Notes under the pieces: model-generated
Told to the model about the DNA's origin: nothing
What the model saw: the letters and a program-made list of their open reading frames with translations, nothing else
The model's database searches: none
Made by a program: the position numbers and the translations under genes
Origin: Enterobacter soli ATCC BAA-2102
GTDB taxonomy: Bacteria > Pseudomonadota > Gammaproteobacteria > Enterobacterales > Enterobacteriaceae
Length of the DNA: 64,000 nucleotides
Direction: 5' to 3'
Assembly (NCBI RefSeq): GCF_001654845.1
Contig: NZ_LXES01000051.1
Span: 124,001-188,000, forward strand
In this document: positions 1 through 7,594 of the stretch, one piece after another
Layout of the letters: the number at the start of each line of letters is the position of its first letter
Position numbering within the stretch: the stretch's first letter is position 1

Positions 1-71
1 TGCTCAATGGCGGCACGTTCTGCTTCACTCAGCTCAAAAGCCTCGGTCTGTGGTTGTTGATTTTCGTGCAT
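1..71 (-). CDS. nuoE: NADH-quinone oxidoreductase subunit E, N-terminal part only
   Basis: Only the first 23 codons are present; the gene continues beyond the left edge. The peptide starts MHENQQPQTEAFELSEAERA, which I recognise as the start of NuoE, the 24-kDa-type 2Fe-2S subunit of the peripheral arm of respiratory complex I. Its start codon lies two bases after the nuoCD stop, as expected for the tightly packed nuo operon, so translation is probably coupled. The N2-proximal subunit NuoB lies upstream in the same operon. Assignment rests on the short N-terminus plus operon position. Confidence 0.9.
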   Translation of the reverse strand, partial: MHENQQPQTEAFELSEAERAAIE

Positions 72-73
72 AA

Positions 74-1876
74 TTAGCGGTCCACATCTGACATAACAAA
101 ATCGATACTACCCAGATACACAATCAGGTCAGAGACCAGACTGCCGCGGATAGCGGCCGGGATCTGCTGCAAGTGTGCGAAGCTTGGCGTACGCACACGG
201 GTACGGTAGCTCATGGTGCTGCCGTCGCTGGTCAGGTAGTAACTGTTGATACCCTTGGTCGCTTCAATCATCTGGAAGGATTCCTGCGCCGGCATGACCG
301 GGCCCCAGGACACTTGCAGGAAGTGCGTGATCAGGGTTTCGATATGTTGCAGCGTGCGCTCTTTCGGTGGCGGCGTCGTCAGCGGGTGATCCGCTTTGAA
401 CGGGCCTTCCGGCATGTTGTTGAGGCACTGCTCAAGGATGCGCAGACTCTGGCGCAACTCTTCCACTTTCAGCATCACACGGGTGTAGCAGTCGGAAACG
501 CCGCCGCCAACCGGGACTTCAAAGTCGAAGTTCTCGTAGCCAGAGTAAGGACGGGCTTTACGCACGTCGAAATCAATACCGGTCGCACGCAGACCTGCCC
601 CTGTTGTGCCCCACTCCAGCGCTTCTTTCGCACCGTAAGCAGCAACGCCCTGGGAACGGCCTTTCAGGATGGTGTTACGCAGCGCGGCTTTCTCGTAAGA
701 AGCCAGACGTTTTGGCATCCAGTCGAGGAATTCACGCAGCAGACGGTCCCATCCGCGTGGCAGATCGTGTGCCACACCGCCGATACGGAACCAGGCCGGG
801 TGCATACGGAAGCCGGTAATAGCTTCGACCAGATCGTAGATCTTCTGGCGGTCGGTAAAGGCGAAGAAGACCGGGGTCATCGCGCCAACGTCCTGGATGA
901 ACGTGGAGATGTAGAGCAGATGGCTGTTAATACGGAACAGCTCAGACAGCATTACGCGGATGACATTAACGCGATCCGGCGTGGTGATGCCTGCCAGTTT
1001 CTCAACGGCCAGCACGTATGGCATTTCGTTTACGCAGCCGCCGAGGTATTCGATACGGTCGGTATACGGAATGTAGCTGTGCCAGGACTGACGCTCGCCC
1101 ATCTTCTCAGCACCACGGTGGTGGTAGCCGATATCCGGTACGCAATCGACAATCTCTTCGCCATCGAGCTGAAGAATAATTCGGAATGCACCGTGCGCTG
1201 ACGGGTGGTTTGGACCGAGGTTAAGGAACATGAAGTCCTCGTTTTCGGTACCGCGCTTCATGCCCCAGTCTTCCGGCTTGAAGGTCAGTGCTTCCATCTC
1301 CAGATCCTGCTTGGCTTTGGTCAGCTCAAACGGGTCGAATTCAGTTGCACGTGCCGGGTAGTCTTTACGCAGCGGGTGGCCGGTCCAGGTCTGAGGCATC
1401 ATGATGCGCGTCAGATGTGGGTGGCCGTCAAAGGTCATGCCGAACATTTCCCAGGTTTCACGCTCATACCAGTTAGCGTTAGGGAAAAGTTTAGTGATCG
1501 TCGGCAGATGCATGTCGTTTTCAGACAATGCCACCTTGAGCATGATATCCGTGTTGCGGTCTATTGAGATCAGGTGGTAGAAAACGGAAAAATCCGCAGC
1601 AGGGAGACCCTGGCGGTGGGTACGCAGACGTTCATCCATGCCGTGTAAGTCAAACAGCATGACGTATGGTTTTGGCAATTTCTTGAGGAAATCGACAACT
1701 TCCAGTAATTGTTCACGCTTCACCCAAACTACGGGTACCCCGGTGCGGGTGGCCTGAACAGTAAAGGCATCCGGCCCAAAACGGTTGCGCAGCTCGCCAA
1801 TGACCGGGTCATCCAGATGATCCCGGGTTTGCCATGCGGCTTCTTGCGCGGTTAAGTCGGTCATATTGTTCACCAT
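74..1876 (-). CDS. nuoCD: NADH-quinone oxidoreductase fused subunit C/D
   Basis: This 600-residue protein is the fused NuoC-NuoD subunit typical of enterobacteria. Residues about 1-190 are the 30-kDa (NuoC) domain with the family-typical stretch NWYERETWEMFG, and about 210-600 are the 49-kDa (NuoD) domain, with the conserved NLGPNHPSAHG and YHHRGAEK segments that line the quinone site and the closing SDVDR tail. It works in the peripheral arm of complex I on the cytoplasmic face of the inner membrane, next to NuoB. Length matches E. coli. It follows nuoB after an 89-base gap and precedes nuoE by two bases. Confidence 0.98.
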   Translation of the reverse strand: MVNNMTDLTAQEAAWQTRDHLDDPVIGELRNRFGPDAFTVQATRTGVPVVWVKREQLLEVVDFLKKLPKPYVMLFDLHGMDERLRTHRQGLPAADFSVFYHLISIDRNTDIMLKVALSENDMHLPTITKLFPNANWYERETWEMFGMTFDGHPHLTRIMMPQTWTGHPLRKDYPARATEFDPFELTKAKQDLEMEALTFKPEDWGMKRGTENEDFMFLNLGPNHPSAHGAFRIILQLDGEEIVDCVPDIGYHHRGAEKMGERQSWHSYIPYTDRIEYLGGCVNEMPYVLAVEKLAGITTPDRVNVIRVMLSELFRINSHLLYISTFIQDVGAMTPVFFAFTDRQKIYDLVEAITGFRMHPAWFRIGGVAHDLPRGWDRLLREFLDWMPKRLASYEKAALRNTILKGRSQGVAAYGAKEALEWGTTGAGLRATGIDFDVRKARPYSGYENFDFEVPVGGGVSDCYTRVMLKVEELRQSLRILEQCLNNMPEGPFKADHPLTTPPPKERTLQHIETLITHFLQVSWGPVMPAQESFQMIEATKGINSYYLTSDGSTMSYRTRVRTPSFAHLQQIPAAIRGSLVSDLIVYLGSIDFVMSDVDR

Positions 1877-1965
1877 TGCAAATGGTCCGTGGTGACTGTC
1901 AAGCCTGGCTTCGCGCTATTTGAGTAGTGATATGCGAAGGTGTTCTCCAGGCCCACAGGCGCAAA

Positions 1966-2640
1966 TTAAATTTCGTCAGGCGTACGCAGGTTGGTGACTG
2001 CAATACGTTCACCGCGTTTACGCTCACGCTCAGACTGCATGTTGGCGCGATACACACCCTGATCCCCTACAACCCAGGAAAGTGGGCGGCGCTCTTTACC
2101 GATGGACTCCTGCAACAGCATCAGAGCCTGCATGTAAGCTTCCGGACGTGGCGGACAACCAGGGATGTACACGTCCACCGGAATGAACTTATCAACGCCC
2201 TGCACAACGGAATAAATGTCGTACATACCGCCTGAGTTTGCACATGCGCCCATGGAGATAACCCATTTTGGCTCAAGCATCTGGTCATAAAGACGCTGAA
2301 TGACAGGTGCCATTTTGGTAAAGCATGTACCGGCTACCACCATCAGGTCGGCCTGACGTGGGGAAGCACGCAGTACCTCTGCCCCAAAACGCGCAACGTC
2401 ATGCACCGCAGTGAATGACGTCACCATTTCAACGTAGCAGCAAGAAAGGCCAAAGTTGTATGGCCAGATGGAGTTCTTACGACCCCAGTTGACCATATCG
2501 TGCATGGCGTGCTCGAGCTTGCCCATGTACACGCTTTTATTGACTTCTTGCTCCAGGGGGTCGGTTACGATCTCCTGTTTTTGCAGGGGGTAACGGTCAT
2601 TCTCACCGTTAGGATCTATGCGGGTGAGCGTATAATCCAT
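1966..2640 (-). CDS. nuoB: NADH-quinone oxidoreductase subunit B
   Basis: NuoB carries the N2 4Fe-4S cluster, the last iron-sulfur centre before ubiquinone in complex I. The 224-residue product shows the tandem cysteines at 67-68 in GLSCCYVEM, Cys133 in GACANSGG and Cys162 in GCPPRPEAY, the expected four ligands. It sits between nuoA (15 bases upstream) and nuoCD on the same strand. Length and N-terminus (MDYTLTRIDP) agree with the E. coli protein. It is peripheral to the membrane, bridging the NuoCD domain and the membrane arm. Confidence 0.98.
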   Translation of the reverse strand: MDYTLTRIDPNGENDRYPLQKQEIVTDPLEQEVNKSVYMGKLEHAMHDMVNWGRKNSIWPYNFGLSCCYVEMVTSFTAVHDVARFGAEVLRASPRQADLMVVAGTCFTKMAPVIQRLYDQMLEPKWVISMGACANSGGMYDIYSVVQGVDKFIPVDVYIPGCPPRPEAYMQALMLLQESIGKERRPLSWVVGDQGVYRANMQSERERKRGERIAVTNLRTPDEI

Positions 2641-2655
2641 CTTATTGCCTCGCTG

Positions 2656-3096
2656 TTACTGCTGACGATTAGAGATACTGTTTTCCGGGTTGATGTGTTC
2701 ACGGCGTGAACGCACAGGTGTCCAGTCCAGCGCGCCAATACGCACCAGATAAACCAGACCGGCCAGTAACACTAAAATGAAAATTGCGGCCTCGACAAAG
2801 CCCACCCAACCACTTTCGCGGATGGAAGTAGACCATGCGAAAAGGTAAAGCGCTTCCACGTCGAAGATGACGAAGAACATGGCTACCAGGTAGAACTTGG
2901 CAGACAGGCGTAAGCGAGCGGAACCTACTGAATCAATACCTGATTCGAAAGGTGTGTTTTTGTGCCTTGCGCGGGCGCGACCGCCCAGGAACCAGCCGCC
3001 GACTAACATCAGGCAGCACAGGCCTATGGCTACAATAAGAAAGATTGCGAATGCCCAGTGATGAGCGATGACTTCTGTGGATGTTGACATACTCAT
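2656..3096 (-). CDS. nuoA: NADH-quinone oxidoreductase subunit A
   Basis: NuoA is the small membrane-arm subunit that begins the nuo operon. The 146-residue product has three hydrophobic segments (about 15-38, 68-88 and 98-118) and the conserved loop NTPFESGIDSVGSARLRLSAKFYLVAMFFVIFD-type region, where the ESG motif belongs to the quinone-site lining. The conserved acidic pair in FDVEAL lies in the second membrane segment. It is the first gene of the operon; a 630-base non-coding region separates it from lrhA and should hold the operon promoters. Confidence 0.97.
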   Translation of the reverse strand: MSMSTSTEVIAHHWAFAIFLIVAIGLCCLMLVGGWFLGGRARARHKNTPFESGIDSVGSARLRLSAKFYLVAMFFVIFDVEALYLFAWSTSIRESGWVGFVEAAIFILVLLAGLVYLVRIGALDWTPVRSRREHINPENSISNRQQ

Positions 3097-3646
3097 TGCT
3101 TACTCATCAAAAGTGATACCTACGACACTGCTCTTGCTGGCAGATGGGCATCACATCGATTCATGGGGAGGAACAAATAACCTTACACTAACTGTCGGAA
3201 ATGAGGCGTAGACAGCAAAATGATGTGGTTTTTTACTCCTTTCTATAACCTTTTGTCAACTTTAACAAAGGTTTCTTCACATTAAATTACATCGAGCGAT
3301 TCTCATTAACATTTCATGCCCTTTAACCCTGGTGGGTACCTGACTTTACGTCAAATGCATGTTGTTGAATCGTGTCCGTTTTGGAAGTAAAAAAAATAAC
3401 CCTCCTATTTTGACAGGATTCGCCAACGATTCCTCCCCCCAAATAGGAGTATTTTCTTGATCTGAGACACGCTTTTGTTAATTCAATCAAAAAAACGGCA
3501 ACATATTTCCCGTTTTTTTAACATGAGCACCCCAGAAAGGAACTGAGAACAGAAATTGTCTAAATTTTAAACCAATCATATCAATAGCATGATAATTAAG
3601 ACTTATTTACCTAAACCCTAGTCAGGTGAAGGTTATTTTTGTCAAA
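3097..3646 (-). promoter_or_regulatory. nuo operon upstream region
   Basis: About 550 bases of AT-rich non-coding DNA lie between the lrhA terminator and nuoA. In E. coli the nuo promoters lie several hundred bases upstream of nuoA and respond to ArcA, NarL, Fis and IHF; that is established for the family, and I infer the same here. I did not identify a single convincing -35/-10 pair. A strong AT-flanked hairpin at 3489-3519 is listed separately. Confidence 0.5.
3489..3519. terminator. bidirectional terminator-like hairpin in nuo-lrhA gap
   Basis: AAAAAAACGG (3489-3498) pairs with CCGTTTTTTT (3510-3519) around an 11-base loop, giving a short GC core flanked by an A-run and a T-run. Either strand would read as an intrinsic terminator. 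It lies about 135 bases from the lrhA terminator, upstream of nuoA. Confidence 0.5.
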
Positions 3647-3647
3647 A

Positions 3648-3687
3648 AAAAACCACTCCGTGAGAAAATCACGCGAGTGGCCTTTTT
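3648..3687 (-). terminator. lrhA intrinsic terminator
   Basis: CCACTC-CGTGA (3653-3663) pairs with TCACG-C-GAGTGG (3669-3680) with one bulge, with a run of A on one side (3644-3652) and T on the other (3683-3689). Read on the minus strand it follows the lrhA stop by about 45 bases and ends in a U-tract; the reverse reading is also plausible. Confidence 0.8.
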
Positions 3688-3726
3688 TTACACTTACATT
3701 TTGTTACCAGAAATTTGAGCTATTGA

Positions 3727-4665
3727 TCACTCAAAATCCCCTTCAACCATCAGAGAGTCGCCCCCCCCTTCGGGAGTAACATGCTCATATTGCCAGGGGT
3801 TATGGTAGTTTTCCATGGCCTCGAACACGACCTTCGCCAGTTCGTTATTGCTGGACGCATTGTGGCAGAGCAGGTATTCCGTCTCCGGCAGCACGGGAAG
3901 ACCATCGGTTTTACCCAATACGCGCAGATCCGGGCTCATCATCTCTACCGGACGAGCCGTTACACCAAGCCCCGCTTTCACGGCGGCACGCACTGCTGGC
4001 AAGGTCGATGCCACATAGGCCAGACGCCACGGGATATTGGCTTCATTCAGCGCAGAAATCACCATATCGCGGAACGGGCTTGGATCATCGAGCAAGACCA
4101 GCGGAATAGCCTCACCTTTTTGCAGGACATATTCAGCTGCACAATACCAATGCGTTGGTGAGGTCCGTAACGTCAGACAATCAAATTGCCCAGGACGGTG
4201 CGTAGTCACCACCAAATCAACTTCATTCCCCTTCAACATATCCACCATAAAGGCGTTACGTTTTACGCTAACATCCAGCGCAAGTTTCGGATAAACCGAA
4301 CTAATACGGTTGAGAAGGAAAGGCAATATGGTATCAGCAGATTCATCAGATGCGCCTAATGTTAGCACCCCCTGAAGGTTGCTAAACATTAATGACATAC
4401 ATGCTTCATCATTAAAGCGAAGTATTTTCCTGGCATAACCTAAAAGCTGAATACCGTGCTCAGTTAAAAGCTTATTACGCCCATGGCGTGCAAAAAGCTC
4501 TTTACCGACCAGTTGCTCCAGCCTTTGCATTTGTTGGCTCACGGCTGACTGGGTACGGCATACTGCGGCAGCAGCTGCTGCAAAAGTGTTGAGATCGGCG
4601 ACCGCAACAAACGTTCTCAGCAGATCGAGGTCGAGATTCATTATCGGACGATTTGCATTTATCAT
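3727..4665 (-). CDS. lrhA: LysR-family transcriptional regulator LrhA
   Basis: LrhA is the LysR-type regulator that represses flhDC (motility and chemotaxis) and affects RpoS levels and type 1 fimbriae in E. coli. The 312-residue product has the N-terminal winged helix-turn-helix (about 14-73, with TFAAAAAAVCRTQSAVSQQMQRLE-type recognition region) and a LysR effector domain from about 100. Length and N-terminus (MINANRPIMNLDLDLLRTF) match E. coli LrhA. It is transcribed away from alaA behind a 947-base non-coding region, in line with the long leader reported for lrhA, and ends at a clear terminator. Confidence 0.96.
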   Translation of the reverse strand: MINANRPIMNLDLDLLRTFVAVADLNTFAAAAAAVCRTQSAVSQQMQRLEQLVGKELFARHGRNKLLTEHGIQLLGYARKILRFNDEACMSLMFSNLQGVLTLGASDESADTILPFLLNRISSVYPKLALDVSVKRNAFMVDMLKGNEVDLVVTTHRPGQFDCLTLRTSPTHWYCAAEYVLQKGEAIPLVLLDDPSPFRDMVISALNEANIPWRLAYVASTLPAVRAAVKAGLGVTARPVEMMSPDLRVLGKTDGLPVLPETEYLLCHNASSNNELAKVVFEAMENYHNPWQYEHVTPEGGGDSLMVEGDFE

Positions 4666-5612
4666 ATCTATTCACTTACAGGTTGCTCGTGCGGAGCTGC
4701 CCGGGTTGAAGCTGTGTGTAACAGTTAAACAATTCCTTCTGAAGGATTTCCCTCGCATCCCGGCCCGGCAGACTGCCTGACAGATAGTTATTGTGCTGCT
4801 GTAAACCAACAGTCAGAAATCACGTTTCATGACGTTATTTTTATTCTCTTAAACGTTCAGGATATTTAGATGTTTGCAGGTTTATGTAAATTCCATTAAA
4901 GGAAACGCACATTTTCTGCCATCTTGATCGCAGCGCTGTTAACGTAGCAAGATGTGGTTTACACATTCCGGCCAGAGATAACCCCAACAATAACAATCAA
5001 TTATATAAGAAAAGTTGATTCAGATAGGCAATACATGAGTATCTCTCATCTACTCTCCTGAAAGACATCTTAACCCAAATCCACTATATTTATAAGTATT
5101 ATTGCAATATTCAGGATTTAACAGGGTTGATAAGCAACTTAACTAATTTTATTAAAATTAACGAAAGTTGCAATTTCATCGGTAATAATAAATAAATTTT
5201 AATTTAGATTAAGGTTATTCATTAATAACACTTAACATTAAATTTACATGGACAACTTTTAACCCAGTTAATCAATATAATGCGCAACACCCCTAAAGCT
5301 CAGGTTTTACGAAAAGTCACGCAGGGCAACTGCTCGCCTGTTCCCGCTCTGCGGTTCTGAGCTTTATTTATTTCAGCATAAAATGCAACAAAACAAGACT
5401 CATAAAGCACAATAAACCTAAATCCACATTACAAGCGTTACTTTAAGGCAGGCAAATCGTTTATTGATAGCGAAATAGATTACAAAGAATTTACCCCATT
5501 GTGCAAAATCTTCTTCTGTTCGCCCTTCAAAACGAAGCGAGGTGGGAGTACATTGTTCCGTGCTGACTTCCACGGCAGGGAGTGGCAATAATAGCGAAAA
5601 GGTTAAAGGTTC
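4666..5612. promoter_or_regulatory. long lrhA-alaA divergent intergenic region
   Basis: This 947-base AT-rich stretch separates the divergent lrhA and alaA genes and must hold both promoters. The E. coli gap is also long. I see no convincing open reading frame in it. The one strong structure is the 71-base stem-loop at 5295-5365, listed separately. Runs such as 5140-5260 are strongly AT-rich and could be curved or H-NS-bound, but that is inference from composition only. Confidence 0.5.
5295..5365 (+). other. stem-loop upstream of alaA, possible structured RNA
   Basis: AAAGCTCAG (5295-5303) and CTGAGCTTT (5357-5365) form a perfect 9-bp outer stem around 53 bases that are far more GC-rich than their surroundings and can fold further (GCAGGGC with GCCTG or CTCTGC). 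It is followed by ATTTATTT. This could be a small RNA 3' end or a leader structure. No family is recognised. Confidence 0.35.
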
Positions 5613-6827
5613 ATGTCCCCTATCGAAAAATCCAGCAAACTAGATAACGTCTGTTATGACATTCGCGGCCCGGTTCTCAAAGAGGCAAAACGTCTCGAAG
5701 AAGAAGGCAACAAGGTTCTGAAGCTCAACATTGGTAACCCCGCGCCATTTGGTTTTGAAGCGCCGGATGAAATCCTGGTTGATGTGATCCGCAACCTGCC
5801 TACTGCGCAAGGTTATTGCGATTCCAAAGGACTCTACTCAGCACGTAAAGCCATCATGCAGCATTATCAGGCGCGTGGGATGCGTGATGTCACCGTGGAA
5901 GATATCTATATCGGTAACGGCGTTTCCGAACTGATCGTGCAGGCGATGCAGGCACTGCTGAACAGCGGTGATGAAATGCTGGTACCAGCACCGGATTACC
6001 CGCTGTGGACGGCTGCTGTGTCGCTGTCCAGCGGTAAAGCGGTGCACTACCTGTGCGACGAATCCTCAGACTGGTTCCCGGATCTGGATGATATCCGCGC
6101 CAAAATCACCCCACGTACGCGCGGGATCGTGATTATCAACCCGAACAACCCAACGGGTGCGGTGTACTCCAAAGAACTGCTAATGGAGATCGTAGAGATC
6201 GCCCGCCAGCACAACCTGATCATTTTCGCTGACGAAATCTACGACAAAATCCTGTACGACGCAGCGCAGCACCACTCTATCGCCGCACTGGCGCCAGATC
6301 TGCTGACCGTCACCTTCAACGGCCTGTCAAAAACGTACCGCGTGGCGGGCTTCCGTCAGGGCTGGATGGTACTGAACGGCCCGAAAAAGCACGCGAAAGG
6401 CTATATCGAAGGGCTGGAAATGCTGGCCTCTATGCGCTTGTGCGCAAACGTCCCTGCGCAGCACGCGATCCAGACGGCGCTGGGCGGTTACCAGAGCATC
6501 AGCGAATTTATCGTTCCTGGCGGACGTTTGTATGAACAGCGTAACCGTGCCTGGGAGCTCATCAACGATATTCCGGGTGTATCCTGCGTGAAACCTAACG
6601 GCGCGCTCTATATGTTCCCGAAAATTGATGCGAAGCGCTTCAATATTCATGACGATCAGAAAATGGTGCTCGATTTCCTGCTTCAGGAGAAAGTACTGCT
6701 GGTTCAGGGGACTGCGTTTAACTGGCCGTGGCCGGATCACGTGCGTATCGTTACCCTGCCGCGTGAAGATGACCTTGAAATGGCCATTAGCCGCTTCGGG
6801 CGCTTCCTCTCTGGTTACCATCAGTAA
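5613..6827 (+). CDS. alaA: glutamate-pyruvate aminotransferase AlaA
   Basis: AlaA (formerly YfbQ) is the main alanine-forming transaminase, moving an amino group from glutamate to pyruvate with pyridoxal phosphate. The 404-residue class I/II aminotransferase shows NPNNPTG at about 176-182, the aspartate in FADEIYD (about 207) that holds the PLP ring nitrogen, and the Schiff-base Lys240 in NGLSKTYR. The start has an upstream AAAGG. It is cytoplasmic. A REP-type palindrome and then yfbR follow on the same strand. Confidence 0.97.
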   Translation: MSPIEKSSKLDNVCYDIRGPVLKEAKRLEEEGNKVLKLNIGNPAPFGFEAPDEILVDVIRNLPTAQGYCDSKGLYSARKAIMQHYQARGMRDVTVEDIYIGNGVSELIVQAMQALLNSGDEMLVPAPDYPLWTAAVSLSSGKAVHYLCDESSDWFPDLDDIRAKITPRTRGIVIINPNNPTGAVYSKELLMEIVEIARQHNLIIFADEIYDKILYDAAQHHSIAALAPDLLTVTFNGLSKTYRVAGFRQGWMVLNGPKKHAKGYIEGLEMLASMRLCANVPAQHAIQTALGGYQSISEFIVPGGRLYEQRNRAWELINDIPGVSCVKPNGALYMFPKIDAKRFNIHDDQKMVLDFLLQEKVLLVQGTAFNWPWPDHVRIVTLPREDDLEMAISRFGRFLSGYHQ

Positions 6828-6838
6828 CCGCTTTGCTT

Positions 6839-6868
6839 GCCGGGTGGCGCTACGCTTACCCGGCCTAC
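6839..6868. repeat. REP-type palindrome
   Basis: GCCGGGTGGCGCTACGCTTA followed by CCCGGCCTAC is a typical enterobacterial REP unit, able to form a stem of GCCGGGT with ACCCGGC. It sits 11 bases after the alaA stop. The same family occurs at 7548-7579 and 40046-40075. Confidence 0.85.
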
Positions 6869-6942
6869 AAAAACCCGCATTTGCATCTTCCCTCCCCTCC
6901 CCGCACAATGAAGCCTGTCGCTGTGAAGACAAAAGGTAACCT

Positions 6943-7542
6943 ATGAGTCAGAGTCATTTCTTTGCCCACCTCTCCCGCCTTAAGCTCATCAACCGCTGGC
7001 CGCTGATGCGCAATGTGCGCACTGAGAATGTTTCAGAGCACAGTTTGCAGGTCGCGATGGTTGCCCACGCGCTGGCAGCCATTAAAAACCGTAAGTTTAA
7101 CGGACAGGTCAACGCAGAACGCATTGCCCTGCTGGCGATGTACCACGATGCGTCAGAAGTTCTGACGGGGGATTTACCCACCCCGGTGAAATATTTCAAT
7201 TCGCAGATTGCCCAGGAATATAAAGCAATCGAGAAGATTGCCCAGCAGAAGCTGATCGACATGGTGCCGGAAGAGTTACGCGATATCTTCGAGCCGCTTA
7301 TCGATGAGCACAGCTATACCGAAGACGAGAAATCGCTGGTGAAGCAGGCAGATGCGCTGTGCGCCTATCTGAAATGTCTGGAAGAGCTATCCGCGGGGAA
7401 CAACGAATTTCTTCTGGCAAAAACGCGTCTGGAAAAAACGCTTGAGGCCCGTCGCAGCGATGAGATGGATTATTTTATGCAGGTGTTTGTGCCAAGCTTC
7501 CATTTATCGCTGGACGAAATTAGCCAGGATTCTCCGTTGTAA
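6943..7542 (+). CDS. yfbR: 5'-deoxynucleotidase YfbR
   Basis: YfbR is an HD-domain phosphohydrolase that removes the 5' phosphate from deoxyribonucleoside monophosphates. The 199-residue product has the metal ligands His33 (ENVSEHSLQ), His68-Asp69 (MYHDASE) and Asp137 (KQADALC), at the same positions as in the E. coli enzyme. It is preceded by AAAGGTAACC six bases from the ATG. It follows alaA and converges on yfbS, with a REP palindrome between their ends. Confidence 0.96.
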   Translation: MSQSHFFAHLSRLKLINRWPLMRNVRTENVSEHSLQVAMVAHALAAIKNRKFNGQVNAERIALLAMYHDASEVLTGDLPTPVKYFNSQIAQEYKAIEKIAQQKLIDMVPEELRDIFEPLIDEHSYTEDEKSLVKQADALCAYLKCLEELSAGNNEFLLAKTRLEKTLEARRSDEMDYFMQVFVPSFHLSLDEISQDSPL

Positions 7543-7547
7543 TTTTT

Positions 7548-7579
7548 GCCGGGTGGCGGCTTCGCCTTACCCGGCCTAC
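7548..7579. repeat. REP-type palindrome
   Basis: GCCGGGTGGCGGCTTCGCCT followed by TACCCGGCCTAC lies between the convergent ends of yfbR and yfbS. The arms GCCGGGT and ACCCGGC pair, with an inner GGCGGC/GCC stem. It belongs to the same family as the unit after alaA. Confidence 0.85.
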
Positions 7580-7594
7580 GTTTCTGTGCTCGCG

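Noticed and set aside
173..1201. 342-codon open frame on the plus strand opposite nuoCD
   Set aside because: It is a mirror of the nuoCD coding sequence and shows no recognisable domain.
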